A DNA stretch of 64,000 bases, from positions 62,001 through 126,000 of the forward strand of contig NZ_JBHTCT010000012.1 in NCBI RefSeq assembly GCF_042665595.1, given 5' to 3'. Numbering within the stretch: position 1 is the first letter of the stretch; every line of letters begins with the position of its first letter. Made by a program: the position numbers and the translations under genes. Below are positions 22,845-29,831 of the stretch, one piece after another. Source of the DNA: Bhargavaea changchunensis (lineage in GTDB: Bacteria > Bacillota > Bacilli > Bacillales_A > Planococcaceae). A model generated the notes under the pieces. It worked only from the letters and a program-made list of their open reading frames with translations. It was not told the DNA's origin and did no database searches.

Positions 22845-25115
22845 ATGTATCTGGCTCTGCCTGTCCTGGCAGCGGCTGCCGCCAGCAAGGTTTCTCCGCT
22901 GTTTATGGCACTGCTGATTCCGGCAGCCGTTGCCGCAGCCGTGAAGAAAGAACCCCCGGCTGTCTGGCTGGCGTTCATGGGAATCGCGGCGGCGTCATTT
23001 GCCTGGTTCAGCTCAAATGACGGACAGGATCATTTTCCGTCCGTACCCGAAGAAATTGTCTGGACGGACAAAGTGTCCGAATCTGGCGGCCTGCTGAGGG
23101 GATTTGCAGAAGATCCGGCAGGAAACAAGTGGTATGTCAACTACCGGTTCCGCTCTGAAAAAGAACGGGACCGGTTTTTGCACGAAGGCATTGCCGGGCA
23201 CCGTTACCTGGCCCGGTCTGAAAGGGAAGTACCCGATCCTCCCGCGCATCCGTATGCCTTTGATATGGCAGCATGGCTGCGTTCCGAAGGGGCAGCCGGC
23301 ATCCTGACTCTGCAGGATGCCGAGCCCGCAGGGGCGGCTCCGGGAATTTCCTCTGCGTTCAGAAGGTGGCGTGCGGCGCTCGGCAGCCACATCCGGACAC
23401 ACTTCCCCGAAACTGTTGCTGCCGAGGCGGAAGCACTCCTTATCGGCGAGCGCTCGGCGACAGAACCGGATGATGAACGGGCCTACAGGAGACTTGGCAT
23501 CACCCATCTGTTCGCGATTTCCGGTCTTCATGTAGGAATCCTGATTTATCTGCTCAGGGAGGGACTGCTCAGGCTTGGAATCAGGACCCATATTGTGAGG
23601 ACCGGCCTGATGCTGTTCCTTCCCGTCTATGCGATGCTGGCCGGCGGGGCACCGCCCGTGTGGCGGGCTGTTCTCATCTCTATGATGCTGCTCGTTCCGG
23701 AATCCAAGTCCGGAAAGCCCCGTCTGGATCTTCTTCTTTCCGCCGGGATGATTTTATTTTTGCTCGTCGACCCCCACGCCGTATCCAAACCCGGCTTCCA
23801 GATGAGCTACCTTGCAGCGTTTGCGCTGATCCATTCTTCCGCCATTCTTTCATCGGCACGCGGTTCCATTCACCAGGCATGGCTGGTCACGGTCATCTGC
23901 CAGGTGGCGGTCACACCGGTGCTCCTCTATCATTTCTTCGAGACATCCCTTTCCTCATTTGCCGCCAATCTGCTGTTCGTCCCGCTGTTTTCGGCCATCA
24001 TCCTTCCTGCCAACCTGATTTTGCTCTTGCTTACTTTCATACTGCCCCAAGTGGCCGGCCTTTTGTTTACCCTGTATGTCCCGTTACGGGAAGCGTTGGC
24101 AGGGTTCATCCTGCTTTGTGCAGAACTGCCGCTGAGTGTCTGGACTCCGGGAAGGCCGGACCTCCCGTCGCTGCTTCTGCTGATCGCCGCTGTGTTCCTA
24201 TTCTTTTGGCTTCTGGAAAGACGCAAAGCCAGGTCGGCTGGAGCGGTCCTTGTCGCTGTGTGCAGTATCATACATGCCGTTCCATATGCCAATCCGTCCC
24301 TTCAGGTCACGTTCATAGATGTGGGCCAGGGGGATTCCGCTTTAGTGGAGTTACCCTATAGGAGAAGCGTCATTCTGATCGATACGGGAGGAAGACTCCT
24401 TTTTGACGGAGAGGAAATGGAGGAGAAAAGCGGTTCAGGTATCGGCGGGCGGGTGGTCGTCCCTTATTTGAAGGGCCGGGGAATTACAAAAGTGGACAAG
24501 CTGGTTTTATCGCACCCGGACGCGGATCATGCGGAAGCCGCAGACGAAGTATTGAGGGAGATCAGGGCAGGTGAAATTCATATCGGACCCGGAACATATG
24601 GGGAGGAAGGATTTGCGGACGTGATCGCGGTTGCAAAAGAGGAGGGTATCCCGGTCAGGGAAATGATTGCGGGTGCGGGCTGGAAGGAAGAAGGGACGCT
24701 TTTCCGCTATCTTAATCCCATGGAGAGCGAATACCGCGGAAACAATGACTCACTTGTACTGCATCTGGAACATGACGGGTTTCGGGTTCTGTTCACCGGG
24801 GACCTGGAGGAAGAAGGGGAACAGCAGATTATCGGGGAATATGAGGACCTATTGCCGGTGACGATCCTCAAGGCAGGCCACCATGGAAGCAGGACCTCCA
24901 GCAGTGCGTCGTTTATCGGTTCCACCAGCCCGTCGGTCACCATTTTTTCCGCAGGCCGGGATAACCGATACGGACATCCGCACCCCGAAGTTACGGAGCG
25001 GTTCAGCGAGGCCGGTCTTCCCGCCCTTTCCACTGCGGATTACGGGACGATGACGTTCTCTTTCCGTCCCGGAAAAGGCCTTGCAGTAACCCACAGACGC
25101 ACAAACGGACAATAA
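22845..25115 (+). CDS. comEC: DNA internalisation channel ComEC/Rec2
   Basis: A 756-residue polytopic membrane protein that carries single-stranded DNA across the membrane during transformation. Three parts are seen: an N-terminal membrane and OB-like region (DUF4131, to about 190), the competence domain with many helices (about 200-470, including LFAISGLHVGILIYLLREG), and a C-terminal metallo-beta-lactamase-like domain (TFIDVGQGDSALVELP, LSHPDADHAEA, GHHGSRTSSSASFI). The ATG at 22845 has only a weak ribosome site; the frame stays open upstream into comEB, so an ATT or other start there cannot be excluded. It looks full length and intact. Confidence 0.94.
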   Translation: MYLALPVLAAAAASKVSPLFMALLIPAAVAAAVKKEPPAVWLAFMGIAAASFAWFSSNDGQDHFPSVPEEIVWTDKVSESGGLLRGFAEDPAGNKWYVNYRFRSEKERDRFLHEGIAGHRYLARSEREVPDPPAHPYAFDMAAWLRSEGAAGILTLQDAEPAGAAPGISSAFRRWRAALGSHIRTHFPETVAAEAEALLIGERSATEPDDERAYRRLGITHLFAISGLHVGILIYLLREGLLRLGIRTHIVRTGLMLFLPVYAMLAGGAPPVWRAVLISMMLLVPESKSGKPRLDLLLSAGMILFLLVDPHAVSKPGFQMSYLAAFALIHSSAILSSARGSIHQAWLVTVICQVAVTPVLLYHFFETSLSSFAANLLFVPLFSAIILPANLILLLLTFILPQVAGLLFTLYVPLREALAGFILLCAELPLSVWTPGRPDLPSLLLLIAAVFLFFWLLERRKARSAGAVLVAVCSIIHAVPYANPSLQVTFIDVGQGDSALVELPYRRSVILIDTGGRLLFDGEEMEEKSGSGIGGRVVVPYLKGRGITKVDKLVLSHPDADHAEAADEVLREIRAGEIHIGPGTYGEEGFADVIAVAKEEGIPVREMIAGAGWKEEGTLFRYLNPMESEYRGNNDSLVLHLEHDGFRVLFTGDLEEEGEQQIIGEYEDLLPVTILKAGHHGSRTSSSASFIGSTSPSVTIFSAGRDNRYGHPHPEVTERFSEAGLPALSTADYGTMTFSFRPGKGLAVTHRRTNGQ

Positions 25116-25119
25116 AAAA

Positions 25120-25148
25120 CGGAGGCTCCGGTTTACCGGAAGCCTCCG
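25120..25148 (-). terminator. Terminator of yqzM
   Basis: CGGAGGCT-CCGG and CCGG-AAGCCTCCG form a strong stem between comEC and yqzM. The T-run (six A's on the forward strand at 25114-25119) is on the reverse side, so it serves yqzM best; forward it lacks T's. Confidence 0.75.
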
Positions 25149-25154
25149 CCCTGA

Positions 25155-25289
25155 TCAGCCTGCAACGAGTTCGATAACTGTCGCAATGACGAAGATCAGC
25201 GAAAAGAATACAAAGGATACGATGAAGCCCACGCCCGAGTCGATGACGTCGTTGCGCTTCGTCTGCGGGTTCTGTTCGAATTCGTTCAT
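25155..25289 (-). CDS. yqzM: Small membrane protein YqzM
   Basis: A 44-residue protein, MNEFEQNPQTKRNDVIDSG followed by VGFIVSFVFFSLIFVIATVI and ELVAG. One hydrophobic helix fills residues 21-40. The sequence closely resembles B. subtilis YqzM as I remember it, including the KRND-IDSGVGFIVSF stretch, and it has the same place and orientation between comEC and holA. A GGAGGGG ribosome site lies 6 bases before the ATG, and TATAAT is seen on this strand at 25321-25316. Function is not known. Confidence 0.88.
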   Translation of the reverse strand: MNEFEQNPQTKRNDVIDSGVGFIVSFVFFSLIFVIATVIELVAG

Positions 25290-25422
25290 TGCTACCCCTC
25301 CTATGGTTCCCCCATATTATAAGGGATGATGTAGAAAAAAGCTATAACGTACAAGGCAATCCTTGCGCGTTCAGGAGAGGTTCATGAAACTTTCACAATC
25401 TATGGAGCGGTCCGGCTTCATG

Positions 25423-25428
25423 TATAAT
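25423..25428 (+). promoter_or_regulatory. -10 element for holA
   Basis: A perfect TATAAT lies 36 bases before the chosen holA ATG; no convincing -35 is seen upstream. Confidence 0.45.
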
Positions 25429-25463
25429 AGATGAACAGGCTCAAGGGAAACGGAGTGTTCACG

Positions 25464-26486
25464 ATGTTTACGGATAGTTGGAGAAACATTGCCAAAGGGG
25501 ACATTGCACCGGTCTACCTGATCAGCGGACCGGAAATGTATTTCTTTGATGAAACCGAGAAACGGCTGAAGGATGCCATGCCCGATGCAGCCAGATCTGA
25601 ACTGACCACATTCGATCTGGATGAAACACCGGTTGAAGCACTGATCGAGGAAGCGGACACTTTCCCGTTTTTCTGCGACAGGAAACTGATCATTGCGAGA
25701 AACGCATCATTCCTGAAAGCTGCCGACAAGGGGAAGGAAAAAGTGGAACATGACCTGGACAGGCTCATGGAATGGCTTGCCCATCCTCCGGATAGTGCAG
25801 TCGTCCTTTTTCTTGCGCCCTACGAAAAGCTGGATGCCCGGAAAAAAGTGGTCAAGGCGTTCCGCAAGCATGCGGTCTGCCTGGATGCGGAACCGCTGAA
25901 AACCCATGATGTCGAAACATGGGTGAAGCAGGAGGCGGCGCGTCTCGGAAGCAGCGTCTCCGACAATGCCGTCCGTCTGCTGATCGAAACGGCCGGGGAG
26001 GATCTTGTCCGTCTGCGCTCGGAGCTGGAGAAGCTCGCGCTTTATACCGGCGAGGGATTAGAGATCGGTGAAAACGCCGTCAGCCTTCTCGTGGCAAAGA
26101 CGCCGGAAGACGATGCGTTTAAACTGCTCGACGCCTATATGCAGGGAGATTCGGCAAGGGCACTGCAGATCTACAGGGACCTTCTGCAAAACAAGGAGGA
26201 GCCGATCCGGCTGAACGCACTTCTGGCCAATCAGGTGCGGCTCATGATTCAGGTGAATGCCCTGAAGAAAAAAGGGTACCAGCAACACCAGATCGCCAAG
26301 CAGCTTAAAGTGCACCCATACCGGGTCAAGCTCATCCTGGAGAACAGGAAACTGGCCGATGAAGCCCGCCTGCTCGTGACCCTGTCCCGTCTGGCGGATG
26401 CTGATCTCCGTCTTAAAACAGTCTCGGGCAACAGGGAACGGGTTCTCGAACTGGTGCTGATGCAGAAGGTGAGCGGAACGAAATGA
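25464..26486 (+). CDS. holA: DNA polymerase III delta subunit HolA
   Basis: A 340-residue clamp-loader subunit that opens the beta sliding clamp. It shows the delta-family N-terminus (DIAPVYLISGPEMYFFDETEKRL), a AAA+-like fold without a working Walker A, and a helical C-terminal collar domain (LLDAYMQGDSARALQIYRDLLQNKEEPIRLNALLANQVRL region). The ATG at 25464 has GGAG 10 bases upstream; an ATG at 25431 also lies in frame but falls next to the -10. Normal length. A strong terminator follows, so holA is probably monocistronic. Confidence 0.94.
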   Translation: MFTDSWRNIAKGDIAPVYLISGPEMYFFDETEKRLKDAMPDAARSELTTFDLDETPVEALIEEADTFPFFCDRKLIIARNASFLKAADKGKEKVEHDLDRLMEWLAHPPDSAVVLFLAPYEKLDARKKVVKAFRKHAVCLDAEPLKTHDVETWVKQEAARLGSSVSDNAVRLLIETAGEDLVRLRSELEKLALYTGEGLEIGENAVSLLVAKTPEDDAFKLLDAYMQGDSARALQIYRDLLQNKEEPIRLNALLANQVRLMIQVNALKKKGYQQHQIAKQLKVHPYRVKLILENRKLADEARLLVTLSRLADADLRLKTVSGNRERVLELVLMQKVSGTK

Positions 26487-26488
26487 GA

Positions 26489-26533
26489 AGACTGCAGGAC
26501 TGTGCCCAAAGGCCCGGCCTGCAGTCTTTTTTT
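26489..26533 (+). terminator. Terminator after holA
   Basis: AGACTGCAGG pairs with CCTGCAGTCT, followed by seven T's. Confidence 0.88.
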
Positions 26534-26618
26534 ATGCCTGGGCAAACAGGGAAATGCGGCTTTTGCAGGGGGGTTACAAAGTTCATCAACTCTCAATTAA
26601 AAGATTACTTCTAAAAGG

Positions 26619-26647
26619 TTGCACCCATGTTTGAATCGGGGTATAGT
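26619..26647 (+). promoter_or_regulatory. SigA-type promoter for the unknown gene at 26755
   Basis: TTGCAC, an exact 17 bp spacer and TATAGT. The start of transcription would be near 26654, leaving a leader of about 100 bases before the ORF. Confidence 0.7.
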
Positions 26648-26649
26648 AC

Positions 26650-26740
26650 GGGTGAATTAGGGTCTGCAACACCCTGAGCCTCAAGAAAAAAAGTCGTGTT
26701 ATTGCCCAAGCCACTGCCCGAGCTTCACCCACAACAACCC
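26650..26740 (+). other. Possibly structured 5' leader
   Basis: Within the leader, AGGGT (26660-26664) pairs with ACCCT across CTGCAAC, and GGGTGAA just upstream could pair with TTCACCC near 26724-26730, closing a larger structure just ahead of the ribosome site. I recognise no known riboswitch. Confidence 0.3.
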
Positions 26741-26754
26741 ATGAGGTGATTGAA

Positions 26755-27090
26755 ATGATGGATGATGAAATCCACGGCTTGCTCAGGAAAGAAAACAAAT
26801 GTGCAGTCATCAAGGTCGGATCGGAAACAATCGCAATTCTTATTAATCGTAAAAGAAAAACCGGGCTGAAAAAACGTGTGGCCGGCATGCTGCCGAAATA
26901 CGAATATGAGAAATGGGAAGAAGAGCTGGATCAGTGGCAATACCGGCCGGTCGGCTTCAAGACCCTCTTTTCCAAGAAGTTCATCCATGCAACCATTGCC
27001 GTCTGTTTTGATGAAACTGAAAAGGTCGTCTACTGGCGCTATCTGACACCTGCAGAAAAGATGCAACTGCAGTTTTCTCAGGTTCTTTAA
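26755..27090 (+). CDS. Unrecognised 111-residue protein
   Basis: A lone gene between holA and rpsT. The product is small, soluble and basic-to-neutral: MMDDEIHGLLRKENKCAVIK at the start, a basic patch (INRKRKTGLKKRVAG, about 31-45), an aromatic/acidic middle (YEYEKWEEELDQWQYRP) and VVYWRYLTPAEKMQLQF near the end. No signal peptide, membrane helix or catalytic signature is visible. GAGGTGA precedes two tandem ATGs (26755, 26758). It has a strong promoter, about 100 bases of leader and a strong terminator. B. subtilis has no gene here as I recall. I cannot assign a family. Confidence 0.7.
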   Translation: MMDDEIHGLLRKENKCAVIKVGSETIAILINRKRKTGLKKRVAGMLPKYEYEKWEEELDQWQYRPVGFKTLFSKKFIHATIAVCFDETEKVVYWRYLTPAEKMQLQFSQVL

Positions 27091-27139
27091 TTCAATGATT
27101 CACGTCGTAAAATAATTTCCAATAACTAAGCCAACAAAA

Positions 27140-27177
27140 ACTCCCCAAACTTGCTTACGCAGGCTTGGGGAGTTTTT
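27140..27177. terminator. Bidirectional terminator after the unknown gene
   Basis: ACTCCCCAAACTTGC, loop TTAC, GCAGGCTTGGGGAGT, then TTTTT; five A's precede it, so it can also act on the reverse strand. Confidence 0.85.
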
Positions 27178-27362
27178 CTGTTCAAAGGAAGAAATCATAC
27201 ATCTAAATCCGGAATCATTAAGATTTGTTGAAACCCTTCTTATGCATTTTAGATGGTTACGCCAATCAGTTACTTATATAAAGTCATCAAAAGTTTATGC
27301 CATTTTCACACTCATGGTCGGCAGGTTGAAGACGAAGATAGGAAGGAGTGTATCTTATTTTA
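27178..27362. other. Gap between two terminators, nothing recognised
   Basis: About 185 bases of lower-GC DNA. A 66-codon open frame runs across it from 27242 but reads through the rpsT terminator into the rpsT 3' end antisense, lacks a ribosome site and looks fortuitous. No promoter, repeat or RNA gene is evident. Confidence 0.5.
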
Positions 27363-27365
27363 AGA

Positions 27366-27405
27366 CAAAAAAACGCCCTGTTCCGTTGGCCGGATCAGGA
27401 CGGTC
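27366..27405 (-). terminator. Terminator of rpsT
   Basis: On the reverse strand CCTGATCCG, loop, CGGAACAGG is followed by GGCG and a run of seven T's (the A-run at 27366-27373 on the forward strand). Confidence 0.75.
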
Positions 27406-27422
27406 TGAAAGCCGAGTAACAA

Positions 27423-27674
27423 TTACTGGGCTTTTTTCGTAAGGCGGGATTTCTGGCGGGCAGCCGTGTTCCTGTGGATCAGCCCTTTGTTCGCCGCTTT
27501 GTCGAGTTTTTGGATCGCGTCTTTCAGAAGCGCGTTTGCATTCTCGTCGTTGTTGGCAATCGCCGTTTCCGCTTTTTTCATCGCCGTACGCATCGCAGAT
27601 TTCTGCGTTACGTTTTGTGCGTTGACTGCTTCGTTCTGGCGGATTCGTTTAATCGCTTGTTTGCTGTTTGCCAA
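27423..27674 (-). CDS. rpsT: Small-subunit ribosomal protein bS20
   Basis: An 83-residue helical, very basic 16S rRNA-binding protein: ANSKQAIKRIRQNEAVNAQN, then the typical KSAMRTAMKKAETAI and HRNTAARQKSRLTKKAQ end. The start is taken as TTG at 27674, with GGAGGTG 7 bases upstream; an in-frame ATG at 27689 is part of that ribosome site and would add five atypical residues. A weak TTG start is also used by E. coli rpsT, where S20 represses its own translation. It has the usual reverse orientation between holA and gpr. Confidence 0.95.
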   Translation of the reverse strand: MANSKQAIKRIRQNEAVNAQNVTQKSAMRTAMKKAETAIANNDENANALLKDAIQKLDKAANKGLIHRNTAARQKSRLTKKAQ

Positions 27675-27791
27675 TGGATTCACCTCCATTCAAGGTCGGA
27701 TCATGAAGCGGCCCGCTTATCGGAGCCTGCCTTTATGCAACAGACAATATTCTATCAAAACTGAAGGTTGATTGCAATCATGAAACGCAAA

Positions 27792-27820
27792 GAATATTCC
27801 CTTGACACATGGACATACTG
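27792..27820 (+). promoter_or_regulatory. Candidate forespore (SigF/SigG) promoter for gpr
   Basis: GAATA (27792-27796), 17 bases, then CATACTG (27814-27820). This resembles the SigG pattern GHATR-N17/18-CATHMTA, with only the last base of the -10 off. The start would be near 27827, leaving a leader of only about 11 bases that keeps AGGTGA. B. subtilis gpr is read by SigF and SigG. Confidence 0.4.
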
Positions 27821-27837
27821 ATTTGGAGGTGAGTGAC

Positions 27838-28893
27838 ATGATGCAATTCGGCAGGACGGACCTGCTTGACGAAACAGATGAAATGGTCAGGCACCGTACC
27901 GAAAAGGACAAGGAAAAACTAAAAGAATCCAGTGGCATTGACTTTCGGGAAAAGCGAAAAGGACGATTTATCGTTACAGAAATTCGGGTGGATGATCAGG
28001 GTGCCGAGAAAATCGGCAGAAAGTCGGGCACCTACATTACCCTTACCGCACCGGGTCTGACTGCAGATGATTCAGAAGGCTTCGTGGAATTGGAACAGCT
28101 GCTGGCCGACAAATTGCGGGAGATGCATGCACCTCTCGGCCTGCCGGAAAATCCAAAAGTTCTTGTCGTCGGTCTCGGCAACCGCTCAGTCACGCCTGAC
28201 GCAGTCGGCCCGTATGCGATCGACCGCCTCCAGGAGGCCGTCCCGGCATTTTATTCGGAAGACCCCGGGCTGATCGCCTACGCGGCGGGAGTAACCGGCC
28301 AGACAGGATTCGAGACCAGTGATTTTGTGAATGCACTGGCATCTAAAATCAGTCCCGACCTGATCATTGTCATTGATGCACTGGCAGCAAGAGACAGCAC
28401 GCGTCTTTGCCGGACCATCCAGCTGACGGACACGGGAATCCATCCGGGATCCGGTGTCGGCAATGAACGGAAAGAGATTTCAAAGGAAGTGCTTGGAATC
28501 CCGGTGACTGCAATCGGTGTCCCGACGGTTGTGGACGGTCCGGTCATGGTGTCCGACGCAATCGAATCGGTGTTCAACTATATCGCCGCAAAAATAGAAG
28601 AAAAAAACTCTCCCTCCTCGGCACTGGCAGTCACGCCATGGCTTCATGACAAAACAAAAGAAACCGACAAAAAGGTTCTGAAGCCGATTTTCGGTGAGTG
28701 GTCCCAATGGTCGAAGGAAGACAAGCAGAAGCTGTTTGAGGAAGTGCTTTCGTCGGATGAGCAGAGCATGTTTGTCACGCCTAAGGAGACGGATACGTGG
28801 ATCCTGCAGTATGCAACTCTCGTATCGTCCGGCGTTGTAAAATGGCTGTCGCCCGCAACGCCGGGTTCTGAATCCCCTGCTCCCGCCATATAG
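27838..28893 (+). CDS. gpr: Germination protease GPR
   Basis: A 351-residue spore protease that degrades small acid-soluble proteins when spores germinate; it is made as a zymogen in the forespore. Hallmarks: FGRTDLLDETDEMV near the N-terminus, VVGLGNRSVTPDAVGPYA, GVTGQTGFETSDFV, DALAARDSTRL, and SGIHPGSGVGNERKEI-like QLTDTGIHPGSGVGNERK, then GVPTVVDGPVM. The ATG at 27838 has GGAGGTG six bases upstream. This leaves a pro-region shorter than the 15-16 residues removed in Bacillus; in-frame TTG and GTG codons upstream would restore a longer one but lack a ribosome site. It precedes spoIIP, as in B. subtilis. Confidence 0.95.
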   Translation: MMQFGRTDLLDETDEMVRHRTEKDKEKLKESSGIDFREKRKGRFIVTEIRVDDQGAEKIGRKSGTYITLTAPGLTADDSEGFVELEQLLADKLREMHAPLGLPENPKVLVVGLGNRSVTPDAVGPYAIDRLQEAVPAFYSEDPGLIAYAAGVTGQTGFETSDFVNALASKISPDLIIVIDALAARDSTRLCRTIQLTDTGIHPGSGVGNERKEISKEVLGIPVTAIGVPTVVDGPVMVSDAIESVFNYIAAKIEEKNSPSSALAVTPWLHDKTKETDKKVLKPIFGEWSQWSKEDKQKLFEEVLSSDEQSMFVTPKETDTWILQYATLVSSGVVKWLSPATPGSESPAPAI

Positions 28894-28915
28894 TGCGGGA
28901 GGGGGGATTCTTTTG

Positions 28916-29734
28916 ATGAAGAAAAAATGGCAGTTCTATACGTGGCTGATCCTATTCCTGTTCCTCATGCCGTTCATCACGGTCAAGATCCCCGGCCTGC
29001 AAACGGATGTCCGAGAGGCCGCCACGGAATCGGGCAGACTGGTCTATGCCGCCAATCTGTTCGACTTTGAGGTGGAGGAGGACGGGAAACCGGCGGAAAC
29101 GGGGGGGGCAGGACGGGCACTGATGTACTTCACCCATTCCCATGAGGCGTTTGCACCGATTCTGCGTGCAAAAGAAGGGAAGGCCGCCGTCTCGCATAGC
29201 AAGGAGAATATTATGAACCTCGGTGAAGCATTCAGTTCCCATTTCGGAATGAATGGCATCCAGCTTGATGTTCTGAACTACGACAATGCCGGCAAGATGA
29301 GCCAGAATGGCGTGCCGCATAGCCGTGCCTATAAGGCAATCCGTCCCCAGGTCCAAAAACAGATGCAGGCAGGTGCCTATGACCTTGTACTGGATGTGCA
29401 TAGGGATTCCCTCGGGAGGAACAAGACGACACTGGAGCATACGGACGGGCCGTATGCCAAAGTGTACTTCGTCATCGGGGAAGATCATGGGGGCCACGAG
29501 GCAAACAGGCAATTGGCAGAGAAGATCTCGGGAAAGATGAACGAACTGGTACCCGGCATTTCAAAGGGGATTTTCAGGAAAAGCGGACATGGTGTCGACG
29601 GCATCTATAACCAGGACCTCGGCCCGAACGTGCTCCTGATTGAGATGGGCGGAACGGAAAATACAGAGGAAGAACTGAACCGGACAGCGGCCATTGTCGC
29701 AAAAGCTGCAGCCGAAGTGATCGCCGGAGGTTGA
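28916..29734 (+). CDS. spoIIP: Stage II sporulation protein P (SpoIIP), compact form
   Basis: A 272-residue membrane-anchored peptidoglycan amidase/endopeptidase of the SpoIIDMP engulfment machine. An N-terminal helix (FYTWLILFLFLMPFITVKI, residues 6-24) is followed by the SpoIIP domain: MYFTHSHEAFAPIL, the VLDVHRDSLGR metal motif, VIGEDHGGHEANRQLA and NVLLIEMGGTENTEEELNRT. B. subtilis SpoIIP is about 400 residues; here most of the spacer between the helix and the catalytic domain is missing while the catalytic motifs are kept. ATG 28916 is used; a TTG directly before it is closer to the GGAGGG site. It is 22 bases from gpr and probably co-transcribed. Confidence 0.92.
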   Translation: MKKKWQFYTWLILFLFLMPFITVKIPGLQTDVREAATESGRLVYAANLFDFEVEEDGKPAETGGAGRALMYFTHSHEAFAPILRAKEGKAAVSHSKENIMNLGEAFSSHFGMNGIQLDVLNYDNAGKMSQNGVPHSRAYKAIRPQVQKQMQAGAYDLVLDVHRDSLGRNKTTLEHTDGPYAKVYFVIGEDHGGHEANRQLAEKISGKMNELVPGISKGIFRKSGHGVDGIYNQDLGPNVLLIEMGGTENTEEELNRTAAIVAKAAAEVIAGG

Positions 29735-29774
29735 CCCGAACGGGAAAAAACAATGGCTTTCCTTTAGGCCCCGA

Positions 29775-29803
29775 TTGAATCATGTTTTGTCCACTGTTAT
29801 AAT
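29775..29803 (+). promoter_or_regulatory. SigA-type promoter for lepA
   Basis: TTGAAT, a 17 bp spacer and a perfect TATAAT, ending 28 bases before the lepA ATG. Confidence 0.8.
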
Positions 29804-29831
29804 TCAACTAGTTTACAGAGGAGTGGACAAC

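Noticed and set aside
27242..27442. 66-codon forward frame between the unknown gene and rpsT
   Set aside because: No ribosome site, passes through the rpsT terminator into antisense rpsT, and the sequence is not protein-like.
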